From the NCBI RefSeq assembly GCF_016107325.1, contig NZ_RCVT01000003.1:310001-374000 (forward strand): DNA of 64,000 nucleotides. The letters are read 5' to 3'. Both the position numbers and the translations under genes were made by a program. Positions within the stretch are counted from its first letter, which is position 1, and the number at the start of each line of letters is the position of its first letter. Positions 42,101 through 50,341 of the stretch are shown piece by piece. This stretch comes from Sphingomonas sp. MA1305. GTDB lineage: Bacteria > Pseudomonadota > Alphaproteobacteria > Sphingomonadales > Sphingomonadaceae. The notes under the pieces were generated by a model. The model was not told the origin of the DNA, ran no database searches, and worked only from the letters and a program-made list of their open reading frames with translations.

Positions 42101-42600
42101 TCGGTAGCAAGGCGCTGATCGCGATCGTCGCGGTCCTTGGCATCGGCGGCGCCGGCGTCGCGGTGCAGCAGGGCGTGTTTTCCGGCAAGCCGGACAGCGT
42201 GGCCGACGCCAAGGCGCCGCTGGCGGTGACGATCGCCTCTGCCAACGGTCCGCACCGCTTCACCGTCGAGCGGGCGGTGACCGCGCCGGAGCAGGAGCGG
42301 GGCTTGATGTTCCGCACCGACCTGACACCCGATGGCGGCATGCTGTTCTGGCCCTATCCGGCCGGCGGCGGCGGGCCGCGCGAGGCGAGCTTCTGGATGA
42401 AGAACACGCCGACGCCGCTCGACATCATCTTCATCCGCCCCAATGGCACGATCGCGACGATCGCCGAAAATGCCGTGCCTTACTCGGAAACGCCGATCCC
42501 GTCGGGCGAGCCGGTCGATGCGGTGCTGGAGCTGGTCGGTGGCCGCAGCGCCGAGCTGGGCATTGCCGCTGGCGACAAGGTGAGCTGGGCGGGGCGCTGA
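42097..42600 (+). CDS. DUF192 family exported protein
   Basis: A 167-residue protein with an N-terminal hydrophobic anchor or signal (about 5-25) and the DUF192 domain (about 50-165). Conserved segments are FTVERAVTAPEQERGLMFR, ASFWMKNTPTPLDIIFI and SGEPVDAVLELVGG. The family function is not established. It is coupled to the cold-shock gene by a 4-base overlap, an arrangement I recall as common in sphingomonads. Confidence 0.9.
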   Translation: MIGSKALIAIVAVLGIGGAGVAVQQGVFSGKPDSVADAKAPLAVTIASANGPHRFTVERAVTAPEQERGLMFRTDLTPDGGMLFWPYPAGGGGPREASFWMKNTPTPLDIIFIRPNGTIATIAENAVPYSETPIPSGEPVDAVLELVGGRSAELGIAAGDKVSWAGR

Positions 42601-42715
42601 CGTCCAATCCGTCCGGCACCGGCGCGACGGTCGAGCCGTGCCAGAGCCGGCCATGGCGGCAGCGTACCGGAATCTCGGTTGAAGCGCGCGGCGGGGGCGG
42701 GTAAGCGCTGGGGCC

Positions 42716-43111
42716 ATGGGCATCAACCTCAATCCCTTCACCTGGTGGAACGGCGCGACCTGGGGCACCGTCCTCTACGGCCTGCGCGGCATGAAGCAGG
42801 TCGGCACCGATGAGCTGGGCAACGTCTATTGGGAAGGCGGCAAGGATACCGCCGGCCGCGCGCGCCGCTGGGTCATCTATGAGGGCGCGAACGATGCCAG
42901 CCGGGTGCCGCCCGATTGGTTCAGCTGGCTGCACCACCATATCGACGACGTGCCCGATCGCGCGCTGCCGCCGGCGCGGCCGTGGCAGAAGCCAGCGATG
43001 CCGAACATGACCGGCACGCCGCTGGCCTATCGACCGAGCGGCGCGCTCGAGAAGGGCGGGCATCGCCAGGCCGCGACCGGCGATTACGAAGCCTGGACGC
43101 CGGAAGGGTGA
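42716..43111 (+). CDS. NADH:ubiquinone oxidoreductase NDUFA12-like subunit
   Basis: A 131-residue accessory subunit of respiratory complex I, related to mitochondrial NDUFA12 (B17.2). Hallmarks are GTVLYGLRGMKQVGTDELGN, RRWVIYEGANDASRVPPDW and LHHHIDDVPD. The C-terminal Tyr/Trp-rich tail is typical of bacterial members. Its stop overlaps the GTG of DUF2155 gene. The association with DUF2155 and aat is a recurrent alphaproteobacterial arrangement. Confidence 0.93.
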   Translation: MGINLNPFTWWNGATWGTVLYGLRGMKQVGTDELGNVYWEGGKDTAGRARRWVIYEGANDASRVPPDWFSWLHHHIDDVPDRALPPARPWQKPAMPNMTGTPLAYRPSGALEKGGHRQAATGDYEAWTPEG

Positions 43112-43794
43112 CACGCCGCTGGCTGGCCGCCGCCGTGCTGGTGGCGGTGCTGGCGCTGGCCGGCATATTCGGCTGGCGCGTCTATCGGGGCGGTGAGGGC
43201 GCGGCGACCTCGTCCGTGGTCGCGACCCAGGACATCGGTCCCGCCCCGCGCGACGCCGCGGCGAACGGGATCGAAACCGTGGCGGGGCCGGACGAGGCGG
43301 TGCCGACCGGCGGCACGCCGATGGCGGAACGGGTCGCGGTGGTCGGCCTGCTCAACAAGCGCAACGGCGTCGCCCGCGAGCTGACCCTGAAGCCGGGTCA
43401 GGCGGTACGGGTCGGCGACGCGATCGTGCGGCTGCGCGCCTGCGAGAAGACGGCGCCGTGGGAGCAGGATCCGCTGACCGGCACCTTCGTGCAGCTCGAC
43501 GTGCGCGGCAGCGACAAGCACTGGCGCCGCTATTTCTCCGGCTGGCTGTACAAGGAACGGCCGGGGCTCAACGTCGTGCCCCATCCGGTCTACGACGTCT
43601 GGGCCAAGAGCTGTGCGATGAGCTGGCCGGCGACCGGCCCGGACACGGTGTCGCTCAACGCCGTCGCCGCCGGCAATCGATCGAGCGCCCCGAAATCGGC
43701 AGCGGCCGATGCCAACGACGATGCCGCCGATGGCGAGGCGGACGGCGGCGCGGCGGCAACCCCGTCGAGTGCCCCGCTCAGCAATGCGCAATAG
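43108..43794 (+). CDS. DUF2155 domain protein
   Basis: A 228-residue protein with a signal anchor (RRWLAAAVLVAVLALAGIF) and the DUF2155 domain (about 80-185). Conserved segments are LNKRNGVARELTLKPGQAV, RLRACEKTAPWEQDP and FSGWLYKERPGLNVVPHP. After the domain comes a low-complexity Asp/Ala-rich tail. The start is the GTG at 43108, overlapping the NDUFA12 stop; an open frame extends back to 42916 inside that gene. The last 205 bases overlap the 3' end of aat on the other strand. Function unknown. Confidence 0.85.
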   Translation: MTRRWLAAAVLVAVLALAGIFGWRVYRGGEGAATSSVVATQDIGPAPRDAAANGIETVAGPDEAVPTGGTPMAERVAVVGLLNKRNGVARELTLKPGQAVRVGDAIVRLRACEKTAPWEQDPLTGTFVQLDVRGSDKHWRRYFSGWLYKERPGLNVVPHPVYDVWAKSCAMSWPATGPDTVSLNAVAAGNRSSAPKSAAADANDDAADGEADGGAAATPSSAPLSNAQ

Positions 43795-44336
43795 GCGTCA
43801 CGGCTGATCTCCACCGCGCCCAGCGATTCGAGGTGCGGGGTCTGGAACTGGCAGTCGAGCAGTTCGAAGCCGCCGACGCGTAGCCGGGCGACCAGCCAGG
43901 CGAGCGCGACCTTCGACGCATCGGTCCGCCGGCTGACCATCGATTCGCCGAAAAAGGCACGGCCGAGCGCCAGGCCGTAGAGGCCGCCGACCAGTTCGTC
44001 GCCGTCCCAGCATTCGATCGAATGCGCGAAGCCGAGCCGGTGCAGGGTAACGAACACCTGTTCGATGCCACCGTTGATCCAGGTTTCCGGCCGGTCCGCG
44101 ACGCTTTCCGCACACAGGCGCAGGATCGATTCGAACGCGGTGTCGGCGGTGACGCGGAAGCGGTCGCGGGCGATCGTCTTGCGCAGCGAGCGCGACAGGC
44201 GAAAACCGTCGAGCGGCAGGATCGCGCGGGTGCGCGGCTCCACCCAATAGACGCTGTCGGCATCACGCCGATCCGCCATGGGAAACACCCCCATCGCATA
44301 GGCGCCGAGCACCGTTCTTGGGTCGAGCATCTGCAT
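43590..44336 (-). CDS. aat: Leucyl/phenylalanyl-tRNA-protein transferase
   Basis: A 248-residue N-end-rule enzyme that adds Leu or Phe to proteins bearing N-terminal Lys/Arg. The core is clear: GAYAMGVFPMADRRDADSVYWVEP, GGLYGLALGRAFFGESM and LLDCQFQTPHLESLGAVEI. About 60 residues follow the last conserved block; this tail is Ala/Ser-rich, then ends in SGPVAGQLIAQLLAQTS and is encoded antisense to DUF2155. ATGs at 44336 and 44330 are both plausible; a TTG at 44375 is not. The gene is convergent with DUF2155. Confidence 0.92.
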   Translation of the reverse strand: MQMLDPRTVLGAYAMGVFPMADRRDADSVYWVEPRTRAILPLDGFRLSRSLRKTIARDRFRVTADTAFESILRLCAESVADRPETWINGGIEQVFVTLHRLGFAHSIECWDGDELVGGLYGLALGRAFFGESMVSRRTDASKVALAWLVARLRVGGFELLDCQFQTPHLESLGAVEISRDAYCALLSGALDGVAAAPPSASPSAASSLASAAADFGALDRLPAATALSDTVSGPVAGQLIAQLLAQTS

Positions 44337-44462
44337 GGTCGCCCGCAAGGTGGCGGCTGGGCGCGGCGATGGCAAGGCGTTGCGTCGGTTGGGCGGATGG
44401 GCCGCATTAGCGGCCGTTAGGCTACTGATAGGACATATCTATTTCCTATTTTGAAGCGGTAG

Positions 44463-44480
44463 TGTTGCGACGTCGCAACA
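44463..44480. promoter_or_regulatory. 18-base perfect palindrome upstream of TonB receptor gene
   Basis: TGTTGCGACGTCGCAACA reads the same on both strands and has a central CG, as LacI/GalR-family operators do. It lies about 85 bases before the receptor ATG at 44566, in the divergent gap with aat. A second imperfectly related site, CCCATTG-C-CAATGGG, lies at 44502-44516. The regulator is unknown. Confidence 0.55.
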
Positions 44481-44565
44481 TTTCGTAACAATCTTTACCA
44501 CCCCATTGCCAATGGGACGTGATCCATGTCCTTTTGGCATAGAATAGAAACATAAGGGGTATCCA

Positions 44566-47500
44566 ATGTCGTTCGCATCGTCGGGGCGGTTTCTGGGGAA
44601 TTCGGCTGGGCTCGCCTTGGCCGCGGCGTTGAGCGTGGTCGCCCAGCCTGCGTCAGCACAGCTGACGCAAGGGGCGCAGACGCCGGTGGCCTGCCCGGAC
44701 GGCAGCGCGCCGCAGCCTAACACCCCGTGCCCGGTCGGCACCGAAGTGGCGACGCCCGACACGCGGCCCGATGCCGCCGGCGACCAGAGCGAGCGGGCCG
44801 GCCCGACCGGGCGCAACGACATCGTCGTCACCGGTTCGCGCATCAAGGTGCGCAACCTGACCTCGCTCGAGCCGACCGTCACGGTGGGCGACGCCTATCT
44901 CGAGAATCGCGGCATCACCAACGTCGCCAATGCGCTCAACGAACTGCCGCAGTTCCGCGGCAGCGAGACCCCGGACGGCGCGCAGGGCAGCTATGGCCAG
45001 GGCATCAACTTCGTGAACCAGTTCGGCCTCGGCTCGAACCGGACGCTGGTGCTGGTCGACGGCAAGCGCTTCGTCACCTCGAACGTGACGTCGCTGTTCA
45101 ACAGCAGCAGTTACGGGTCACAGGTCGACCTGAACGTCATCCCGTCGATCCTGGTCGATCGGATCGAGGACATTTCGATCGGCGGCGCGCCGGTCTACGG
45201 CTCCGACGCGATCGCCGGCGTCGTCAACATCATCCTCAAGAATCGCTACAAGGGTGTCACCACGTCCTTCACCAGTGGCGTCACGGAAGAAGGCGACAAT
45301 TTCCGCTACAACGCCTCGATCCTCGCCGGCCATGATTTCGCCGGCGGCAAGGGCAACGTCACCTTGTCCTACTCGCACGACAGCGTGGACGGTGTGCTGT
45401 ACAACGGGCGCGACTTCCTGCGCCAGAACTTGGGCAACGTCACCAACCCGTCGTCGGCGCAGGCCGCCTCGCTTGGCCGCGGCACGACGATCACGCCGGC
45501 CAACGACGGTCGTATCGACCCGAACATCGGCTACAACAACAGCAGCACCGACGGTTTCCCGGGCTCGATCGTCGCCCGCGACGTCAGCATCTATTATCTG
45601 ACCCGTGGCGGCCTGATCACCTACAATCAGAACGCCGCTGGCAATGGCGTCGCCGGGGTCAACCAGCGCTACCAGTTCGACCGCAGCGGTAATCTGGTGC
45701 CCTTCAATCGCGGCATCATCTTCCCGGGCATCTATGCGAGCGGCGGCGACGGCTTCCGCTTCAACGATTTCTCGCAGATCACCAGCGATCTGAAGCGCGA
45801 CACGGTCAACGGCTTCGTCAGCTACGACTTCTCCGATGCCGCCCGCTTTTTCGCGTCGGGCGAATGGTATCACGCGCGCGCCGATCAGCTGGTCACCCAG
45901 CCGACGTTCAACAGCAACCTGTTCGGCGGGACCAGCGGGCCGCTGTCCTTCGATATCACCAACCCCTTCCTGACCGATCAGGCGCGCCAGCAGTTGCAGG
46001 CGCTGGGGGTCAGCTCGTTCGACGTCTCGCGGGCCTCGGTCGATCTGGCGGACACCTCCGGCTTCTCGCAGACCGACATCCTGCGCGGCGTCGCGGGGAT
46101 GCGCGGCGATTTCACGCTCGGCGGCCATGCGCTGAACTACGAGGTCAGCGGCACCTATGGTCGCACGCTGATCCGCGACACCAACCAGGATCTCAATGCG
46201 CAGAACTTCATCAACGCGGTGAACGTGACGCGCAATGCGGCCGGCCAGATCGTCTGCACCACGGCGCCGACGACGGCGGGCTCGGAGAACGGCTTTGCGG
46301 CGCCGGAAGGAACGCCGATCGCCGACAGCGCCTGCGTGCCGCTCAACATCTTCGGCGAAGGGGTGGCGAGCGCCGCGGCGCGCAATTACGTCGTCAACCA
46401 GCACACGACGCGCAGCGTGCTCGAGCAATATGTCATCAACGCCAACGTCGGCGGCGAATTATTCAAGCTGTTCGGCAACCAGACCAGCTTCAACATCGGT
46501 TACGAGCATCGCAACGAAAAGGGCTCGTTCACGCCCAGCCAGTTCGAGCAGCAGGGGCTGGGCCGTTCGGTGCCGATCAGCCCGCTGTCCGGCCAGTACA
46601 ATACCGACGAAGTGTTCGGCGAAGTCCAGGTGCCGCTGGTCACACCCGATAACGGGCTCAGCTTCCTCAACCAGTTCACCGTCTTCGGCCGCGGCCGATA
46701 CGTCGACAATACGGTGAACGGAGGTTTCTTCTCCTGGGCCGTCGGCGGCACCATCGCTCCGGTGCGCGATATCGCTTTCCGCGGCAACTTCACGCGTTCG
46801 TTCCGCGCGCCGGCGATCACCGAATTGTTCCTGCCCGTGTCCAACGCCTTTGATACGGTGGACGATCTGTGCGCGCCGGGTGCGATCAACGGGGGGCCTG
46901 CACCGGCCACCCGCCAGCGCAACTGCGCGGCATTCCTTGCGAAATATCCCAATGCGACGCCGCTAGACGCTGCGTCGGCGACGGTACCGTCGCAGTCCGG
47001 GGGTAATCCGACCCTGAAGAACGAAGTGGCGAACAGCTATACCTTCGGCGTGATCCTGCAGCCACGCTGGATCCGGGGCCTGTCGATCACGGCGGACTAT
47101 CTGCACATCAGCATCGACAATCCGATTTCGAACCTGTCCGTCGCCACGATCGACTCGGCCTGCTTCGACAATCCGGACTTCAACGCCGCCGATCCTGCCA
47201 ACGGCAACGCTTTCTGTTCGCAGATCAAGCGCTATGCATCCGGCCAGGGGGGCACTGCCGCCAATGGCGGAGACCGTGGAGGCCAGGTGATCGTCGATCC
47301 GCTCAATCCCGGTGTCGTCAGCGGCTTCACCAATGGCAAGAACTACTTCTACGAAGGGATTCAGGCGACGATCGCCTACCGGACCTCGCTCAACGGCTTG
47401 CACCTGCCTGGCACCCTGTCGTTCGACGGTAACCTCCTCTACACGGGCAAGCGGGTCAACGACATCACCGGCGTCGCGCCGCAGCGGATCGACGGCACGC

Positions 47501-47826
47501 TTGGCGATCCGACCTTCGCGGGCCAGTTCAACGTCGCCTATCTCGGCGATGGCTATGGTTTGGTGTCGTCGTTCAACTACACCGGGCAGCAGCTGTTCTC
47601 GCGCGTGTCGCGCGGCGCCGACATCCGCGAGTTCGACAAGCTGAAGGACTTCGTAACGATCAATCCGTCCATCTACATCGACGTGGCGAAGCAGTTCCGC
47701 TTCAACTTCTCGGTGACCAACTTGCTCAACCGTCGCGGCCAGAAGTTCGGCGATTACATCATCCCGGCGAGCTACAGCGACCTGCTCGGTCGCCGCTTCA
47801 CCGCGAGCGTGCAGCTGACCTTCTGA
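44566..47826 (+). CDS. TonB-dependent receptor (large)
   Basis: A 1086-residue outer-membrane receptor. It has a signal peptide (about 1-32, ending near ASAQ), a short Cys/Pro linker, the TonB-box-type NDIVVTGSRIKVRN and a plug domain with LNELPQFRGSETPDG and RTLVLVDGKRFVTSN. The barrel ends RRFTASVQLTF, with the terminal Phe expected of barrel proteins. SD-like AGGGG precedes the ATG. The large size and the nearby LacI-like palindrome would suit a carbohydrate receptor, but the ligand is unknown. Confidence 0.93.
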   Translation: MSFASSGRFLGNSAGLALAAALSVVAQPASAQLTQGAQTPVACPDGSAPQPNTPCPVGTEVATPDTRPDAAGDQSERAGPTGRNDIVVTGSRIKVRNLTSLEPTVTVGDAYLENRGITNVANALNELPQFRGSETPDGAQGSYGQGINFVNQFGLGSNRTLVLVDGKRFVTSNVTSLFNSSSYGSQVDLNVIPSILVDRIEDISIGGAPVYGSDAIAGVVNIILKNRYKGVTTSFTSGVTEEGDNFRYNASILAGHDFAGGKGNVTLSYSHDSVDGVLYNGRDFLRQNLGNVTNPSSAQAASLGRGTTITPANDGRIDPNIGYNNSSTDGFPGSIVARDVSIYYLTRGGLITYNQNAAGNGVAGVNQRYQFDRSGNLVPFNRGIIFPGIYASGGDGFRFNDFSQITSDLKRDTVNGFVSYDFSDAARFFASGEWYHARADQLVTQPTFNSNLFGGTSGPLSFDITNPFLTDQARQQLQALGVSSFDVSRASVDLADTSGFSQTDILRGVAGMRGDFTLGGHALNYEVSGTYGRTLIRDTNQDLNAQNFINAVNVTRNAAGQIVCTTAPTTAGSENGFAAPEGTPIADSACVPLNIFGEGVASAAARNYVVNQHTTRSVLEQYVINANVGGELFKLFGNQTSFNIGYEHRNEKGSFTPSQFEQQGLGRSVPISPLSGQYNTDEVFGEVQVPLVTPDNGLSFLNQFTVFGRGRYVDNTVNGGFFSWAVGGTIAPVRDIAFRGNFTRSFRAPAITELFLPVSNAFDTVDDLCAPGAINGGPAPATRQRNCAAFLAKYPNATPLDAASATVPSQSGGNPTLKNEVANSYTFGVILQPRWIRGLSITADYLHISIDNPISNLSVATIDSACFDNPDFNAADPANGNAFCSQIKRYASGQGGTAANGGDRGGQVIVDPLNPGVVSGFTNGKNYFYEGIQATIAYRTSLNGLHLPGTLSFDGNLLYTGKRVNDITGVAPQRIDGTLGDPTFAGQFNVAYLGDGYGLVSSFNYTGQQLFSRVSRGADIREFDKLKDFVTINPSIYIDVAKQFRFNFSVTNLLNRRGQKFGDYIIPASYSDLLGRRFTASVQLTF

Positions 47827-47888
47827 TCCGGCCTGGCTCCGACCGCGGTAGGCCGCGGCCGGGGCCATCCGGCATGTTCGCACGGACG

Positions 47889-47921
47889 AACGGCGGGCAG
47901 GCGGAGGCTTGTCCCGCCGTT
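47889..47921 (+). terminator. Hairpin after large TonB receptor
   Basis: AACGGCGGG and CCCGCCGTT form a 9-base stem followed by TGCC, in the 138-base gap before the next gene. It probably ends the receptor transcript; the T-run is weak. Confidence 0.5.
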
Positions 47922-47964
47922 TGCCGTTGGGCAGGATGACGGCCTTGCCAATTGGAGGATCGTC

Positions 47965-48837
47965 GTGCGCTTCGTCCTGCCGCTGGTGCTGCTGACCCTG
48001 GGGATGGCAGCGCCGGACGGCCGCCTGCCGCCGCCGGCCGTGATCTGGCAGGGGAAGGGCGCTGCGATCGAGACGCGGCCCTGCCCGCCGGGCGGCGACC
48101 ATGACGCAAGCTGCCGGTCCTTGTGGCTACGGTCCGACGGCATGATCCGCCCGCTCGGCGCGGGCTATCTGTCGGTCGAGATGTTATCCGATCATGGCGA
48201 TGGGCCGGGCGATCCGGACCTCGTCATCCTCGGCAACGACGGGGGCTCGGGCGGCGACGGCGATCTGTTCGCGATCCGCTTCGGCGCGATGGTGACGATC
48301 GACACGGTGCGGGGCGAGCGGTTCACCGCGATCCGCGTCACCCATGCGCATGACGGCCTGCGCGTAATGCTGCCCTTCGACATCGAATATTTCAACGGCG
48401 CGGCCCATGCGGGGGCGGTGATCGTGCCGCTGCCGGTGCGGTGGCGGGCGGGGCGGGCGGCCGCGGATGTCGCGGCGATGACCCACACGCCCACTTCCGC
48501 ACCCGACCTTTTCGCCCGCGAAACCGGCGTTCGGCGCGAACTGGCGGCTTGGGCGACAGACGTCGGGGCGACGCTGCACCTCTATCCACCCGCGGCGCGC
48601 TCCGGCACCGGCACGACCCTGCACGCCATGGCCGAGCTGATCCTGTCCGGCCACGCCGATGTCGCGCGGGCGATGCTGCACCGTGCATGGTCCCGTCGCC
48701 CCGGCAGCACGATCGCCCTAGGCGGCGAGGAGTCATTCTGGCGCGCGATCTGCCGCGCCATGGTCGGCCAGCCGCTCTGGCAGCGTTTCGCCCTCGACCA
48801 ATTGCCCCATGCCGACTTGGTCGCACGGGCGGCATAG
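47965..48837 (+). CDS. Secreted hypothetical protein
   Basis: A 290-residue protein with a signal peptide (MRFVLPLVLLTLGMAAPDG). The mature part is rich in short beta segments, and contains a Cys pair (Cys40/Cys50), DPDLVILGNDGGSGGDGD and the C-terminal SFWRAICRAMVGQPLWQRFA. It starts at GTG with a GGAGG 7 bases upstream. I recognise no family. It follows the large receptor gene, but a hairpin between them argues against a simple operon. It is convergent with the protease gene and may be periplasmic. Confidence 0.6.
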   Translation: MRFVLPLVLLTLGMAAPDGRLPPPAVIWQGKGAAIETRPCPPGGDHDASCRSLWLRSDGMIRPLGAGYLSVEMLSDHGDGPGDPDLVILGNDGGSGGDGDLFAIRFGAMVTIDTVRGERFTAIRVTHAHDGLRVMLPFDIEYFNGAAHAGAVIVPLPVRWRAGRAAADVAAMTHTPTSAPDLFARETGVRRELAAWATDVGATLHLYPPAARSGTGTTLHAMAELILSGHADVARAMLHRAWSRRPGSTIALGGEESFWRAICRAMVGQPLWQRFALDQLPHADLVARAA

Positions 48838-48853
48838 CGACAGCGGGCCCGGG

Positions 48854-49720
48854 TCAGGATGCCGGCAGCGCGGAACCGGCAAGCGGATTGGCGATGCGCG
48901 CGCGGTCCTCGGCAATCAGGCTGCGCAGCGTCGGCGACCGCGTCAGCCAGTCGGCCGCGATCGCCCAATTGGCATGGGCCGGTTCGAAGCGCGTCAGCGG
49001 CCGGCGCGTCGCGCCGAACTCGCCCGCATTCATGCCGACGACGGTGGTTCCGGCGAGCAGCGGCGCGCCCGACGCACCCTCGCGGGTGGCGCAATCGTGG
49101 AACAGCCAGCCGCGACGCCGGTCGAATGCCCGGATCGTGCAGCCCTGCTGGACACTCAGCCGCCGCATGCTGCGGTCGCGCGAGATGCTCGCCATGACCA
49201 GCGGGACGCCGGGGATCGCGTCGGCAGAGGGTAGGCCGAGCGGCAGGTCGAGCCACCCGATGTCCCGGCCGTAGCAATGGTCGAGGCGGATCAGCGCGAC
49301 ATCGGGCGCCGCCGGGCCGGCCGGGTCCCAGACGCGCACTTGCCCGCGCGCCATCACCGCGGCGGCGCCTTTGGCATCGATGCCGAAGCGGATGCGGACG
49401 GCATAACGCGCCATCGGATCGTAGGAGACGAGGGCGGTGCCGAACAGCACGTGATAGCTGGTCATCGCATAGCAGGGCGACACCAGAAAGGCGGTGCCCA
49501 TGCCCGGCATGATGCTGCCGAACCCGTCCTGACCCTGCTTGTTCTGCATGGCGAATTCGGAGGTCAGCTGTCCGACGGGCAGCAGCCTGCGCCACTGAGG
49601 GTCGCGCGGTTCCAGATAGCGGCGTGGGTCCGTGCCGTCGGCCGAGAAAACATTGGCAGGGGCGGGCGGCGATGCGGCGGCGACCACCAAGGCGGCGATG
49701 GCCGCCAACCGCCGCCGCAT
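48854..49720 (-). CDS. Secreted trypsin-like serine protease
   Basis: A 288-residue exported protease with an S1-like fold. After a signal peptide (about 1-23) the catalytic triad can be read as His90 (AMTSYHVLFG), Asp140 (PAAPDVALIRLD) and Ser217 (REGASGAPLLAG). Cys83/Cys149 and Cys194/Cys210 could form disulfides. The ATG at 49720 is preferred, giving the signal peptide; longer frames into the neighbouring gene are rejected. Substrate unknown. The gene downstream of a DUF6491-like gene may form a two-gene unit with it. Confidence 0.82.
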   Translation of the reverse strand: MRRRLAAIAALVVAAASPPAPANVFSADGTDPRRYLEPRDPQWRRLLPVGQLTSEFAMQNKQGQDGFGSIMPGMGTAFLVSPCYAMTSYHVLFGTALVSYDPMARYAVRIRFGIDAKGAAAVMARGQVRVWDPAGPAAPDVALIRLDHCYGRDIGWLDLPLGLPSADAIPGVPLVMASISRDRSMRRLSVQQGCTIRAFDRRRGWLFHDCATREGASGAPLLAGTTVVGMNAGEFGATRRPLTRFEPAHANWAIAADWLTRSPTLRSLIAEDRARIANPLAGSALPAS

Positions 49721-49736
49721 CACCGACCGCAGCGGA

Positions 49737-50108
49737 TCAGCGCGCCGCCGCGACCTTGTCATAGGGCGTGAAGGCGCCGAACTGGCAAACGCTCGACGGC
49801 ACCGACGACGTCGCCTGGACGGTGCGGAAACGATCGCCGCTGCACAATTGCGCGCCACGCCGTTCGACCACCAGGCTGCGCATCGGATGCAGGCCGGGGC
49901 AGGCGCCCTGCGGATGCGTGATCCACATGCGGTTGGCGGTGCGCGAATAGGCGATGGTCCTGTCGTCGACGATACGCACCTGCGATCGGGCGTCGAGATC
50001 GCTGATACATTGCACCGTCTTGCCGGCGGTACGACCGGCAAGCGGATCGTCCTTCGCCGCGGTAAGCGCCAATGCCGGAATGATGAGCAGGAGAAGCCGC
50101 TTCGTCAT
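49737..50108 (-). CDS. Small secreted protein, DUF6491-like
   Basis: A 123-residue protein with a signal peptide (MTKRLLLLIIPALALTAAKD). The mature part (RTAGKTVQCISDLDARSQVR, then CPGLHPMRSLVVERRGAQLC and DRFRTVQ) has a pattern of four Cys and a strand-rich layout that resembles the DUF6491 family, but this is pattern recognition only. ATG at 50108. The stop is 16 bases before the protease ATG, so the two probably share a transcript. Confidence 0.6.
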   Translation of the reverse strand: MTKRLLLLIIPALALTAAKDDPLAGRTAGKTVQCISDLDARSQVRIVDDRTIAYSRTANRMWITHPQGACPGLHPMRSLVVERRGAQLCSGDRFRTVQATSSVPSSVCQFGAFTPYDKVAAAR

Positions 50109-50341
50109 ACAATTGACTCCCGATTGTAACACGAGGTCGCGTGATCTTCGATGCGATTGCGGTAGCTTAGGGGCGGCAGTGATGGGCGGCAATGGTGAAA
50201 GTGGATTCGGAAGACTTTCCAGACGAATACTTGACCCACTGCGCCGGTTGGTGCCGCTTCGCGATCGGGCCGCATCCGGCGCGGCCCCCTTCGCGGTTCG
50301 GCAACGGCGAGGGGGAGCCAAGGTTCGGTGGCGATCGCCGA

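Noticed and set aside
50109..50341. Possible small gene between the DUF6491-like gene and the receptor
   Set aside because: The plus-strand frame from 50192 runs antisense into the receptor barrel and shows no family pattern or ribosome site.
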